This document shows, in pieces, positions 26,898 through 36,951 of a DNA stretch of 64,000 nucleotides; the stretch's first letter is position 1; each line of letters starts with the position of its first letter. Origin of the DNA: Gammaproteobacteria bacterium (ex Lamellibrachia satsuma) (GTDB lineage Bacteria; Pseudomonadota; Gammaproteobacteria; Chromatiales; Chromatiaceae); NCBI GenBank assembly GCA_019623805.1, contig CP053680.1, forward strand, positions 2,892,001 to 2,956,000. The letters are read 5' to 3'. Below the pieces are notes generated by a model. The model saw only the letters and a list, made by a program, of their open reading frames with translations. It did not search any database and was not told where the DNA came from. The position numbers and the translations under genes are program-made.

Positions 26898-27098
26898 TCA
26901 GAAAGGGGGATTACATCTCTATCGAGGTGAGACTCCAACTCAGCTTTGAGGGTGGCCTCAGTCAGTTGCTTGATGAGTGGAGTAAGGCTGTTGGCCCGCA
27001 TGTTGGGTGACCTACCATGCATTGGCCTCACCACCACATTCCCTGGATTGCTCATATGCAGCCATCAATTTAAAAGCAGCCGGTTCGTCGCTCATCTT
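26898..27098 (-). pseudogene. IS256-type transposase fragment, frameshifted
   Basis: One frame from ATG 27098 reads MSDEPAAFKLMAAYEQSREC and stops. A second frame continues as NSLTPLIKQLTEATLKAELE followed by SHLDRDVIP, which matches the N-terminal part of IS256-family (mutator) transposases. The fragment then ends at the hemerythrin gene. It lacks the catalytic DDE domain and both IS ends, so it is a remnant, broken by at least one frameshift and a large deletion. Confidence 0.65.
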
Positions 27099-27114
27099 CC
27101 TACCTCATACTCCT

Positions 27115-27981
27115 TCACTCGAGCTCCGCCGAAAGAAGAAGAATGGCGGCGAGCGCTCTCGAAATTTCAGGATTTCCCTGGTGTGCGTGGAGGAGGACTT
27201 GAATCTCGGTTCGGAATCTGTCATTTATCAAAGGGTGCAGCTGAGTCATCAAACTGCCCCAGGCCCAATCTGGAAATGACGTGAGCAACTGTGCCGCTCT
27301 GCTTTCCGGGGAAAAGAGGCGTTCCATCGCGTCGATGCCTGACTCGAGGCCACGGGAGCGGATGCGGTTGTCCCACCCTTTGAGCAATATGGCGAGCCAC
27401 TGCTCCGCTTGCTCGCGAGAGGGTCGTCCTGTGAAGATGGCTTCAGTATCAGGGACTGGCATCCTCGTTGGACCCGGTAATCTTCGCGGCTTGTTGACGA
27501 TGGCTGTGAGAGAACCGGATGGCACGAACGCTGGCCACGACCTGTTCAACTCTCTACAGAGCCTCTCCACGAGAGCTTGCTCACCCAGAATGTCTCGCGT
27601 GTCGATTACCTCACCGTAGGTGTCATCCCAGAATTCGATAACTGATTGTAGTTCGAGGAAATCAGAAGGGCTCATCTGTGGATGGAGGACTAGTATTGTC
27701 GGGCGAGAGCTTTTTCTGGCCACCTGCAACTCCAGAGATACGGCGTCAGATCCGAGGCTGTTCCTGCTAACGAGGCAGAGCAGAGCGTCCGTGTGTGGAA
27801 TCACCGACAGGTAGTGGCGTTCCATGAGCTCTTCGAGTTCAGGAAAGTGGCAATGCGTGAGGTACACGTAGAGATCGGGCCACGCCTTGTATAGCCATTC
27901 CGACAGTGCATAGGCTGCATGTTGGTCGCTATGGCTGTGAGCCAGGAGGATCACGCCTTTCTCTTCGTCGATGCTAAGCAC
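27115..27981 (-). CDS. TIR-like domain protein with unknown helical C-terminus
   Basis: 288 residues. Residues 9-150 follow the TIR/SEFIR order: first strand and helix GVILLAHSHSDQHAAYALSEWL, then IPHTDALLCLVSRNSLGSDAV, then SLELQVARKSSRPTILVLHP. Glu84 (SLELQ) sits where the TIR NADase glutamate lies. Residues about 150-185 are a Pro-rich linker. Residues about 185-288 are helical (EQWLAILLKGWDNRIRSRG, ALAAILLLSAELE) and match nothing I know. The start is GTG 27981, with an in-frame stop just before it and no clear ribosome site, so the true N-terminus is uncertain. The neighbours (transposase remnant, toxin-antitoxin pair, tRNA) suggest a defence-type cargo gene (inference). Confidence 0.7.
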   Translation of the reverse strand: MLSIDEEKGVILLAHSHSDQHAAYALSEWLYKAWPDLYVYLTHCHFPELEELMERHYLSVIPHTDALLCLVSRNSLGSDAVSLELQVARKSSRPTILVLHPQMSPSDFLELQSVIEFWDDTYGEVIDTRDILGEQALVERLCRELNRSWPAFVPSGSLTAIVNKPRRLPGPTRMPVPDTEAIFTGRPSREQAEQWLAILLKGWDNRIRSRGLESGIDAMERLFSPESRAAQLLTSFPDWAWGSLMTQLHPLINDRFRTEIQVLLHAHQGNPEISRALAAILLLSAELE

Positions 27982-28180
27982 TCACATTGCATCATCGAAA
28001 ATTGATATTTCCTCTGTTTCATTGACGCTCCTTTCCGCAAAAAGTCGAAAATCACTGGAAGGCAAAAGTGGCGATTGGTTTGTGTAAGATGGAACGTAGC
28101 AGAATACACGAAGCAAACGACGTTTTTATCCGAGTGAATTTGCCTTGTATGGGTGATTTACATCTAGTTGATAATAGTCA

Positions 28181-28471
28181 TTATTCGACAAGTCGTTTTT
28201 TGGCCGTCTTGTAAGCTCGATTTCTCACGCGTTTACCTACGGAGAGGACCAAGATAACGACTTCTTCCTGATCTACGTGATTGACCAGCCGGTAACCTGA
28301 GCCGCGCAGTTTGATCTCGTAACAATCTGGCATTCCAAACAGCCGGGCGGCGGGTCGGATAGGGTTTTCGAGGACTTTCTCAAGTTTGTTTTTGATTGGA
28401 CCCTGAATGCTTTGGTCGAGATCGTGCCATTCGGTCAGTGCCTCTGGCATGAATCTCAGTTCATAGGTCAT
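28181..28471 (-). CDS. RelE/ParE-superfamily toxin
   Basis: 96 residues with the RelE pattern: MTYELRFMPEALTEWHDLD, the helix pair IKNKLEKVLENP, then the strands CYEIKLRGSGYRLVNHV and VVILVLSVGKRVRNRAYKTA. The basic residues near the C-terminus (Arg, Lys, Tyr) are those used by RelE for ribosome-dependent mRNA cleavage. Its start overlaps the antitoxin stop by 11 bases, the classical coupled arrangement. Length normal, so probably functional. Confidence 0.88.
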   Translation of the reverse strand: MTYELRFMPEALTEWHDLDQSIQGPIKNKLEKVLENPIRPAARLFGMPDCYEIKLRGSGYRLVNHVDQEEVVILVLSVGKRVRNRAYKTAKKRLVE

Positions 28472-28715
28472 CTAGTGAAACTGGAATGGCCTCATCAGCA
28501 CGACTCAAGCGCTCACGGGCGATGGCGGCAAGTTCGATATCGTCCAGACGCCCCATCATCTCTTCAAAAAGTTCGGCTGGTACGCAATAGAACTCGGGTG
28601 TATCGCGGTTGAAAACAGTCACAGGTTCACCGTGCCCCGCCGAGACAAACTTGGAGGGATTACGCTTTAGTTCGGAAATTGAGCCGACCACATCGGCAAG
28701 AATTGCGTGTGGCAT
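28461..28715 (-). CDS. Phd/YefM-type antitoxin
   Basis: 84 residues. The N-terminal DNA-binding half (ILADVVGSISELKRNPSKFVSAGHGEPVTVFNRDTPEFYCVPAELFEEMM) is the Phd/YefM fold. The acidic C-terminal tail (LDDIELAAIARERLSRADEAIPVSLDDL) would neutralise the downstream RelE-type toxin. A perfect palindrome 64 bases upstream of the start is the likely autoregulatory operator. Confidence 0.87.
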   Translation of the reverse strand: MPHAILADVVGSISELKRNPSKFVSAGHGEPVTVFNRDTPEFYCVPAELFEEMMGRLDDIELAAIARERLSRADEAIPVSLDDL

Positions 28716-28778
28716 GATTTCGCCTTTTTGGCTAAAGGGAGCGGCTTCGGTTCCCTAAGTTGTCTTTCTGGGATTATC

Positions 28779-28798
28779 TCGTCTCCCATGGGAGACGA
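28779..28798. promoter_or_regulatory. 20-bp perfect palindrome, probable toxin-antitoxin operator
   Basis: Half-site TCGTCTCCCA followed by its exact reverse complement TGGGAGACGA, centred at 28788/28789. It lies upstream of the antitoxin gene, where Phd/YefM-type repressors bind. Direct observation; the operator role is inferred from position. Confidence 0.6.
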
Positions 28799-29120
28799 AG
28801 GGATTTGCATTTGGATTTCTACAGCATCCGCGAGGCAGAGTCTTCAAAAGAAGTATAGAAGGGATCGCTAAAAGGGTTAATTAAGAGGTTTTTCTAAAGG
28901 GTGCTTTAAAGTGGTCTAGAGCGAAGATTAGTCATCGGTGGCTGGTTTTTCTGGGGCGTCTGTCGGTTTTTGGGCGACAGAGTTGTAGAAGGTAGCTGGT
29001 TTTTGTGTGTGAAGCCATGCGAGTTCTCCTATTCCTTTAGGGCATGTTATTCATACTTCAAATGTGCACCAAGGAAAAATTATAGAAGTTCATTATTCCC
29101 TTAACTCTTTGTTTCATAAG
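28799..29120 (-). other. Spacer between toxin-antitoxin pair and tRNA, with a possible mini-ORF
   Basis: No long gene. On the minus strand an AGGAG (29026-29030) stands seven bases before ATG 29018, opening a 28-codon frame that ends at 28932. The +1 frame over the same bases reads TFYNSVAQKPTDAPEKPATD before a stop at 28928 and looks more protein-like but has no start codon. It may be a decayed or frameshifted small gene. Confidence 0.35.
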
Positions 29121-29197
<77 letters not shown>

Positions 29198-29220
29198 GAA
29201 TAGGGCGTGAGGATTGTAGC

Positions 29221-29261
29221 AAAAAGGCCGTGGGTACGCTCGCCGTACCCGCGGCCTTTTT
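29221..29261 (-). terminator. rpoD intrinsic terminator
   Basis: AAAAAGGCCGTGGGTACG pairs with CGTACCCGCGGCCTTTTT around a short CTCGC loop, with one mismatched pair. A/T tracts on both sides make it able to act on both strands. It lies 14 bases after the rpoD stop, between rpoD and the tRNA. Confidence 0.9.
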
Positions 29262-29274
29262 GTGCTGTGGCGTT

Positions 29275-31119
<1,845 letters not shown>

Positions 31120-31281
31120 TTTTTACCTTGTTATACGGGTGCGCACGAGCCGACAAACGAACTGCCCATTCTAGCACGTTTTTTTAATATTTTTCCAGTA
31201 GCGCCTTGAATTGTGCCCTGTTTCCATGCGTTTTACTCGAAATGTGACTGGTCTGTGGTTTGCGTCAGTTGCTCCTGTGCG

Positions 31282-33036
31282 CTATTCATTGTCATCGTCG
31301 GCCTCGATTTTGCCGGGAAATCTTTGTCTAAGCTCCGACAGCTCTTCAGACATCTCACTGAGCGGCGCGTTCCTTGGCGCCAATGCATTGGCTTTTCTGT
31401 ATTGATCGACAAGCCTGTTCAGTACGTCATGAAACTCCGCTTCATGATCCATGCCTGGAAAATCAAACCGGCGTGCCGCAATTTTCGCCAGATGGCGGTA
31501 CTCGTCCCGATCACGCCAGCGTTCGAGTAGTGTTGCTTTATTAAGCGTAGGATGGGTATAGATAATTTCAAGTAATTCATGCAGTAGAGAGATTCCCGGT
31601 GTATCCCAGTTTTTCCAGTCGTCGGACACTTCTTTTGCTATCGGTGCCACGGCTGGCATGTCGAGCAACAGGGCTATGGCGTTGCTGATCAGTTTGGGTC
31701 GCTGTTTCCTATACTCTCCGCCCGATGCGGGAGGGCGCTTGCCGGGTTGGGGCGGATTGGCGCTATTGCTAAGAGTGCCGCTCTGCAGACCCACTGTCTG
31801 CTCCAGTTGCTGATACATCATGCGACGAAAGATGCCGGGAGGCAGTTTCTCCAGCAGGGGTCTTGCCAGTTCCGCCAGCCGGGCGCGGCCATCGATGGTG
31901 TCCATTTGAACCTGGGATGCCAGATTCTCGAGCAGGAAGTTTGAGAGTGGCTGTGCCTGATCCAGACGCAGGTCGAACGCTTCGCTACCCTCCTTGCGGA
32001 TCAGGGTATCGGGGTCTTCGCCGTCCGGCAGGAAGAGGAAACGGGCTTCGCGCCCCTCGCGCATCACTGGCAGGGCAGTTTGTAGCGCCTTCCAGGCAGC
32101 ATCGCGTCCCGCTCGGTCGCCATCGAAACAGAAGACCACCTCAGGACAGGTGCGAAAGATCAGCTCCAGATGTTCCGGCGTGGTGGCGGTGCCCAATGTG
32201 GCCACGGCATTGCGAATGCCGAACTGGGTCAGGGCAACCACATCCATGTAACCTTCGACCACCAGTAGACGTTCGATCTTACGCAGTGCCTGCTTGGCCT
32301 CATAAAGCCCATAGAGTTCGCGGCCTTTATGGAACAGGGGTGTTTCCGGTGAATTGAGGTATTTGGGTGTGCTGTCGTCCAGCACGCGCCCGCCAAAGCC
32401 GATGGTTCGGCCGCGCTGGTCTCGAATGGGGAAGATTATTCGGTTGCGGAAACGGTCGTAACGTTTGTCGTCGGGTTCCGAGATGAGCCCGGTTTCGCGC
32501 AGTTTGCCGATGGTCTGTTCATCGGTGCCAAAATGTTTCAGCAGGTTGTCCCAGCCGGGCGGGGCGTAACCGATGCCGAAGGCGGCAGCGATCTCGCCGC
32601 TCAGACCCCTGTTTTTCAGGTACTGGACCGCCTGTGAGGCCAGGGGATGTTCGCGCAGTTGACTGCGATAGAAGTCAGCCGACTTTTCAAGCAGATCGTA
32701 GAGCGGTCGCAGATCCGGCCCTTGTGAGACTCCAGCCTCTCTGGGGACTTCCAGGCCCGCCATGCCCGCGAGGTCCTCGACGGCTTCGACGAAACCCAGG
32801 TTGTCATACTCCATCAGAAAGCCGATGGCGGAGCCGTGGGCGCCGCAACCGAAGCAGTGATAGAACTGTTTTTCGGCACTGACGGTGAAGGAGGGGGTCT
32901 TTTCGTCGTGGAAGGGGCAGCAGGCTTGGTAGTCTCTGCCGGCTTTTTTCAGAGGGACGCGGTGGTTGACCACGTCGACGATATTCACGCGCGTGAGCAG
33001 GTCATCGATAAATTGAGGGGGGATTCTTCCTGCCAT
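31282..33036 (-). CDS. dnaG: DNA primase DnaG
   Basis: 584 residues. The CHC2 zinc finger has Cys40, His43, Cys61 and Cys64 (CPFHDEKTPSF, CFGCGAHG). The TOPRIM catalytic core has VVEGYMDVVAL near 262 and FCFDGDRAGRDAA near 308. The C-terminal helicase-binding domain (about 440-584) ends in an acidic tail (EADDDNE). It makes RNA primers for replication with DnaB. Between yqeY and rpoD, in the conserved macromolecular-synthesis gene order. Confidence 0.97.
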   Translation of the reverse strand: MAGRIPPQFIDDLLTRVNIVDVVNHRVPLKKAGRDYQACCPFHDEKTPSFTVSAEKQFYHCFGCGAHGSAIGFLMEYDNLGFVEAVEDLAGMAGLEVPREAGVSQGPDLRPLYDLLEKSADFYRSQLREHPLASQAVQYLKNRGLSGEIAAAFGIGYAPPGWDNLLKHFGTDEQTIGKLRETGLISEPDDKRYDRFRNRIIFPIRDQRGRTIGFGGRVLDDSTPKYLNSPETPLFHKGRELYGLYEAKQALRKIERLLVVEGYMDVVALTQFGIRNAVATLGTATTPEHLELIFRTCPEVVFCFDGDRAGRDAAWKALQTALPVMREGREARFLFLPDGEDPDTLIRKEGSEAFDLRLDQAQPLSNFLLENLASQVQMDTIDGRARLAELARPLLEKLPPGIFRRMMYQQLEQTVGLQSGTLSNSANPPQPGKRPPASGGEYRKQRPKLISNAIALLLDMPAVAPIAKEVSDDWKNWDTPGISLLHELLEIIYTHPTLNKATLLERWRDRDEYRHLAKIAARRFDFPGMDHEAEFHDVLNRLVDQYRKANALAPRNAPLSEMSEELSELRQRFPGKIEADDDNE

Positions 33037-33119
33037 GATGTCTGGCGGCGCTCAGCAACTGGGTCCGCTTAAGGATAGCGGAAAGTGGGGTTGCCGGCGG
33101 AAGATCTGGATGGTGGCTG

Positions 33120-33563
33120 TCAGCCGGCCAGTTTCTGCTTTACCAGTCCGCTGACCTTGCCCATGTCGGCGCGGCCCTGCATTTTTGGCTTCAACTGACC
33201 CATCACCTTGCCCATGTCCTGCATGGCGCTGGCGCCTGTGGCGCTGATGGCCTCGTCGATCATTGTGGAAATCTCTGCGTCGCTCAGGCCCTCCGGCAGA
33301 TAGTCCTGAATGACCTCGATTTCGCGCTGTTCCTGGTCGGCCAGTTCGGCACGTCCAGCCTTTTCATACTGACTGATCGAATCCCGGCGCTGTTTGATCA
33401 TCTTGTCCAGGATGGTCAGCACCTTTGCGTCGTCAAGCTCGATACGCTCGTCGACTTCGCGCTGCTTGATCGCCGCAGTGATCAGGCGAAGGGTGCCAAG
33501 CCGTGGCTTGTCCTTCGCCTTCATGGCGGTCTTTACATCATCCAGAATCCGTTGTTTCAACAT
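33120..33563 (-). CDS. yqeY: GatB/YqeY domain protein
   Basis: 147 residues. It matches the YqeY family (MLKQRILDDVKTAMKAKDKPRLGTLRLITAAIKQ, DYLPEGLSDAEI, MGKVMGQLKPKMQGRADMGKVSGLVK), related to the tail domain of the GatB amidotransferase subunit. The function in bacteria is not established; tRNA binding is assumed from the homology. It sits between rpsU and dnaG, its usual place in many Proteobacteria. Confidence 0.94.
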   Translation of the reverse strand: MLKQRILDDVKTAMKAKDKPRLGTLRLITAAIKQREVDERIELDDAKVLTILDKMIKQRRDSISQYEKAGRAELADQEQREIEVIQDYLPEGLSDAEISTMIDEAISATGASAMQDMGKVMGQLKPKMQGRADMGKVSGLVKQKLAG

Positions 33564-33588
33564 AGCTGAAAGCGCCGGTCAGGTAGGA

Positions 33589-33804
33589 TCAGTACTGGCG
33601 TTCCCAGCGACGGTTCTCGCGCGAGACCTTCTTCAGGTGACGCTTGACTGCTGCTGCAGCCTTGCGCTTGCGCTCCCAAGTGGGTTTTTCGTAGAACTCG
33701 CGGCGACGGACTTCGGCGAGGACGCCGGCCTTCTCGCAGGAGCGCTTGAAACGGCGCATGGCAACTTCGAAAGGTTCGTTCTCTTTGACGCGTACGTTGG
33801 GCAT
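33589..33804 (-). CDS. rpsU: 30S ribosomal protein S21
   Basis: 71 residues, exact family length: starts [21 protein letters not shown], carries [20 protein letters not shown] and ends in a basic tail. S21 helps base-pairing between 16S rRNA and the Shine-Dalgarno sequence at initiation. First gene of the rpsU-yqeY-dnaG-rpoD set, divergent from tsaD across about 100 bases that should contain promoters for both. Confidence 0.98.
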   Translation of the reverse strand: MPNVRVKENEPFEVAMRRFKRSCEKAGVLAEVRRREFYEKPTWERKRKAAAAVKRHLKKVSRENRRWERQY

Positions 33805-33923
33805 CTGTGTGTGCTTCCTAGGACTCTGTTAAGCTTTGCAAACGGTGAAAGGCGCGGATTTTACGCATAGATGCCGAGTTTTGCAAAATTAATCGTACAT
33901 ACTCTATGGGGAAACGACAGAAT

Positions 33924-34961
33924 ATGCGGGTTTTGGGAATAGAGACCTCTTGTGATGAGACCGGCGTGGCTGTCTATGATAGCAAAGGCGGCCTGCTGGC
34001 TCATGCGCTGCACAGTCAGATCGAAATCCATGCCGAATACGGTGGAGTGGTGCCGGAGCTGGCCTCCCGGGACCACGTGCGCAAGGCTTTGCCGCTGATT
34101 CGGGAAGTTTTTCATCAGGCGCATATCAGCAGCGAGTCCATCGATGGCGTGGCCTACACGGCTGGCCCAGGTCTGGTGGGGGCCTTGCTGGTGGGCAGTG
34201 CGATCGGGCGCAGTCTGGCCTGGGCCTGGCAGGTGCCGGCGGTGGGTGTGCACCACATGGAGGGGCATCTGTTGGCGCCGATGCTGGAGAAGGAGCCGCC
34301 CGGCTTCCCTTTTATCGCCATGCTGGTCTCCGGCGGGCATACCCAGCTGGTTAAAGTGGACGGGATCGGTAGATACCAGCTTTTGGGGGAGTCGCTGGAT
34401 GATGCGGCGGGAGAGGCGTTCGACAAGACCGCCAAACTGCTGGAGCTGCCCTATCCCGGTGGGCCGGAACTGGCGAAGCTGGCGCAGGATGGCGATCCCA
34501 GACGCTACCGTTTTCCGCGTCCGATGACAGATCGTCCCGGGCTGGATTTCAGTTTCAGTGGACTCAAGACCTTTGCCCTCAATACCCAGCAGGTGGCCAA
34601 GCGGGAGGAAGGAGATCCGCTACCCTGGCAGACGCTGGCGGATATTGCCCGGGCCTTCGAAGATGCGGTGGTGGATACCCTGATGATCAAGTGTCGCCGT
34701 GCGGTAAGGCAGACTGGCGTCAAGACCCTGGTAATGGCGGGCGGTGTGAGTGCCAATCGCCGTTTGCGTGAATGCATTGGTGAGATGATGGTGAAGGAGG
34801 GCGGACGCGCTTACTACCCGCGACCGGAATTCTGCACCGACAACGGGGCGATGATCGCCTACGCGGGTTGGCAGCGTCTGCGGGCAGGGCAGAGCGAGCC
34901 GTTGCGGTTTTCCGCCAATCCCCGCTGGAAGATGGAAAGTTTGGAGGCGGTTGAAAGGTAA
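33924..34961 (+). CDS. tsaD: tRNA N6-threonylcarbamoyladenosine transferase TsaD
   Basis: 345 residues from ATG 33924, which gives the family start [19 protein letters not shown]; an ATG at 33906 would add six residues. It has the metal-binding [11 protein letters not shown], the ATP-binding blocks VSGGHTQL and FDKTAKLL, and [13 protein letters not shown] near the C-terminus. With TsaB, TsaC and TsaE it makes t6A at position 37 of ANN-decoding tRNAs, including the tRNA-Ile(CAU) encoded at 29.1 kb. Confidence 0.97.
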   Translation: MRVLGIETSCDETGVAVYDSKGGLLAHALHSQIEIHAEYGGVVPELASRDHVRKALPLIREVFHQAHISSESIDGVAYTAGPGLVGALLVGSAIGRSLAWAWQVPAVGVHHMEGHLLAPMLEKEPPGFPFIAMLVSGGHTQLVKVDGIGRYQLLGESLDDAAGEAFDKTAKLLELPYPGGPELAKLAQDGDPRRYRFPRPMTDRPGLDFSFSGLKTFALNTQQVAKREEGDPLPWQTLADIARAFEDAVVDTLMIKCRRAVRQTGVKTLVMAGGVSANRRLRECIGEMMVKEGGRAYYPRPEFCTDNGAMIAYAGWQRLRAGQSEPLRFSANPRWKMESLEAVER

Positions 34962-34993
34962 CAGGTTTCAGGTGACAGGTATCAGGATCGTTT
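34961..34993 (+). repeat. Degenerate CAGGTGA-type repeat after tsaD
   Basis: AACAGGTTTCAGGTGACAGG and the following TATCAGG show three to four imperfect copies of a heptamer related to AGGTGAC, starting at the tsaD stop. It is in inverted orientation to the perfect array at 35101-35149. Confidence 0.6.
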
Positions 34994-35100
34994 TGATTCC
35001 CTTTTCCTTCCCCACAGGGGAGGTAACAATTCAGCAGGGGCGGAGTGAAAATGTGATAATTTCTATTTGACCCGAAAAGTGCTCCAGCAATAATCCTGTT

Positions 35101-35149
35101 GTCACCTGTCACCTGTCACCTGTCACCTGTCACCTGTCACCTGTCACCT
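35101..35149. repeat. Seven perfect tandem copies of a heptamer (GTCACCT)
   Basis: GTCACCT occurs seven times without a mismatch. The array covers the end of plsY: its right-hand copies encode the final Gly-Asp-Arg and stop (minus strand GGT GAC AGG TGA) and the rest lies beyond the stop. Because the stop is inside the array, copy-number change would not alter the protein beyond its last residues. It could pair with the inverted degenerate copies next to tsaD. Confidence 0.9.
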
Positions 35150-35733
35150 TTGGAAATACTGCCCTCCGCCCCCTGTAGCAGATTTTGGATATTGCTGCGG
35201 TGACGCCAGAACAGAATAATGCTCATCACGACCTGCATGGCGATCAGTTCCGGTGCTGGCCAGAAGTACCAGACAAAAACCGGCGCCAAGGCCATGGAGA
35301 CGAGGGCGGCCAGGGAGGAGATGTTCAGCACCTTGGCCATGAAGAGCCAAACCAGCGCCACTGAGCCACCGACTGCCCAGTGCAGGCCGAACTGCACGCC
35401 CAGCGCAGTCGCAACACCCTTGCCTCCCTGAAAGCCGAAAAACAGCGGATAGAGATGACCGAGGAAGGCCGCTATGGCGGTGAGGGCGAGGATCAGAGGC
35501 GAATCGGTGAACAGATGGGCGATCAGCATCGGGATCAGCCCTTTCAGCATGTCACCCAGCAAAGTGATTGCCGCCGCTTTTTTGCCGCCGATTCGCAGCA
35601 CGTTGGTGGCACCGGGATTGTTGGATCCCTGGGTGCGGGGATCAGGCAGCCTCATCAATTTGCAGACGATGATGGCGCTGGAGATGGAACCCAACAGGTA
35701 GGCGCCGAGCACAAGCAGTATTTCAATGATCAT
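35137..35733 (-). CDS. plsY: Glycerol-3-phosphate acyltransferase PlsY
   Basis: 198 residues, five to seven membrane helices. Family motifs present: GSISSAIIVCKL, NNPGATNVLRIGGKKAAAITLLGDMLKG, and FQGGKGVATALGV. PlsY acylates glycerol-3-phosphate with acyl-phosphate in the inner membrane, the first step of phospholipid synthesis. Converges on tsaD; the C-terminal codons lie in the heptamer array. The tsaD-plsY-folB neighbourhood is typical of gammaproteobacteria. Confidence 0.95.
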   Translation of the reverse strand: MIIEILLVLGAYLLGSISSAIIVCKLMRLPDPRTQGSNNPGATNVLRIGGKKAAAITLLGDMLKGLIPMLIAHLFTDSPLILALTAIAAFLGHLYPLFFGFQGGKGVATALGVQFGLHWAVGGSVALVWLFMAKVLNISSLAALVSMALAPVFVWYFWPAPELIAMQVVMSIILFWRHRSNIQNLLQGAEGSISKGDR

Positions 35734-35800
35734 AGGTGAATTGGAACCCTAAGCCACTACAAGGTCAATACCCCTGGGAACTTCTGATCAATTGAATTAT

Positions 35801-35890
35801 TGTCATCTCGACTGTAGGGAGAGATCTCCAGCTACAGAGTACATAGCAGGTATCGAGGTATGAGATTTCTCACTGCGTTCGAAATGACAG
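35801..35890. repeat. Dispersed imperfect palindrome (TGTCAT...ATGACA type)
   Basis: TGTCATCTCGACTGTAGG with GAGAGATCTC on the left faces GAGATTTCTCACTGCG with TTCGAAATGACAG on the right. The arms are imperfect inverted copies. This word pair is a familiar type of dispersed intergenic repeat in bacterial genomes (general knowledge). Upstream of folB. Confidence 0.6.
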
Positions 35891-35983
35891 TTGTTCAGAG
35901 ACTCTCCAGCCAGGGTGGATTGTTTTTCTCCTCCAGATCACTAATATGTCGTGATTCTCTAAGTCAGACAACAACGAAAAACT

Positions 35984-36340
35984 ATGGATATTGTCTTCAT
36001 CAGAAAACTGCGCATCGAGACGGTAATCGGCATCTACGACTGGGAGCGGGAGATCAGGCAGCCGGTGGTGATCGATCTCGAAATGGGAGCTGACATAGCC
36101 CGTGCGGCAGAGAGTGATCACATCGACGATACCCTGGATTACAAGGCAGTCTCCAAGCGGCTGATTCAGTTCGTGGAGGAGAGTCAGTTCCAGTTGGTGG
36201 AGACGTTGGCGGAGCGCTGTGCGGACATCGTGCTCGACGAGTTCGAAGTGCCCTGGGTGCGGTTGACCATGAATAAGATTGGTGCGGTAAGTGCCGCACG
36301 GGATGTCGGGGTCATCATCGAGCGGGGCAGTCGTGACTGA
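35984..36340 (+). CDS. folB: Dihydroneopterin aldolase FolB
   Basis: 118 residues, family length. MDIVFIRKLRIETVIGIYDWERE is the canonical start; YKAVSKRLIQFVEES and LVETLAERCADIVLDEF with the conserved Glu and Lys (NKIGAV) complete the active-site set. It converts dihydroneopterin to 6-hydroxymethyl-dihydropterin in folate synthesis. The stop overlaps folK by eight bases, so the two consecutive steps are co-translated. Confidence 0.95.
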   Translation: MDIVFIRKLRIETVIGIYDWEREIRQPVVIDLEMGADIARAAESDHIDDTLDYKAVSKRLIQFVEESQFQLVETLAERCADIVLDEFEVPWVRLTMNKIGAVSAARDVGVIIERGSRD

Positions 36341-36866
36341 GTCTGCGGTGGTCAGAGTCTGGTTGAGCCTGGGCAGCAATATCGACAGACAGCGCCATAT
36401 CACTCAGGCACTGCACGATTTGAAGGCTCAATTCGGTGAGCTGGTGGTCTCCCGCATCTATGAGAGTGAGGCTGTCGGTTTTGATGGGAACAGTTTTTAC
36501 AATCTGGTGGTGGGGATTGAAACCGGTTTGCCTGTTGAAACGCTGGCCCAGCGGCTGCGGGGGATTGAAGATGCCAATGGCCGGGAGCGCTCGGGAGACA
36601 AATATACCCCCAGGACCCTGGATATTGACCTGTTGACCTATGGGGAGCAGGTGATAGATACACCAAAACTGCAGCTGCCGAGGGATGAAATTACCCGCTA
36701 CGCCTTTGTCTTGCTGCCGCTGTCTGAGGTCGCGGGGGAAGAGATGCATCCCCAGACCGGAAAAACTTATCAGGCGCTTTGGGATGTTTTCGATGACGCC
36801 GATCAGCATCTCTGGCCTGTGGATGGCCAGCCGGCAGGCGGAAAAGAAAAACCCCCGGCTCCCTGA
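36333..36866 (+). CDS. folK: 2-amino-4-hydroxy-6-hydroxymethyldihydropteridine pyrophosphokinase FolK
   Basis: 177 residues from GTG 36333, inside the folB end; the longer frame from 36291 would read through folB and lacks homology. LSLGSNIDRQRHI is the family start, and RERSGDKYTPRTLDIDLLTYG carries the catalytic basic and acidic residues. It makes 6-hydroxymethyl-dihydropterin pyrophosphate. The C-terminal tail (GGKEKPPAP) is Pro/Lys-rich and overlaps an inverted repeat listed separately. Confidence 0.93.
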   Translation: MTESAVVRVWLSLGSNIDRQRHITQALHDLKAQFGELVVSRIYESEAVGFDGNSFYNLVVGIETGLPVETLAQRLRGIEDANGRERSGDKYTPRTLDIDLLTYGEQVIDTPKLQLPRDEITRYAFVLLPLSEVAGEEMHPQTGKTYQALWDVFDDADQHLWPVDGQPAGGKEKPPAP

Positions 36867-36882
36867 TCCGTGGGAGCCGGGG
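36853..36882 (-). terminator. Intrinsic terminator for a minus-strand transcript
   Basis: CCCCGGCTCCC (36853-36863) pairs with GGGAGCCGGGG (36872-36882), an 11-bp perfect stem with an eight-base loop. Read on the minus strand it is followed by GTTTTTCTTTTC, a good U-tract; on the plus strand no T-run follows. It overlaps the end of folK, so it must serve an antisense or intergenic minus-strand RNA. Confidence 0.75.
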
Positions 36883-36912
36883 CGATGTCGCCCTGCTTGG
36901 TTGGCAAATGTT

Positions 36913-36951
36913 TCAATCCTTGGTGCATCCGTGCGCCTTGATGTCATCCAT
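36913..36951 (-). CDS. 12-codon ORF in an antisense mini-transcription unit
   Basis: ATG 36951 follows AAGGA (36956-36960) by four bases. The ORF encodes MDDIKAHGCTKD and stops at 36913. Thirty bases later comes the minus-strand terminator at 36853-36882. The whole unit would be an RNA of perhaps 100-250 bases. It could be a small-peptide gene, a leader peptide, or a small RNA. No known family is claimed. Confidence 0.4.
   Translation of the reverse strand: MDDIKAHGCTKD

Noticed and set aside
35101..35149. CRISPR array
   Set aside because: Seven-base units with no spacers; a simple tandem repeat.
36853..36882. Terminator of folK
   Set aside because: On the plus strand the hairpin overlaps the folK stop and has no T-run. 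The U-tract is on the minus-strand side only.
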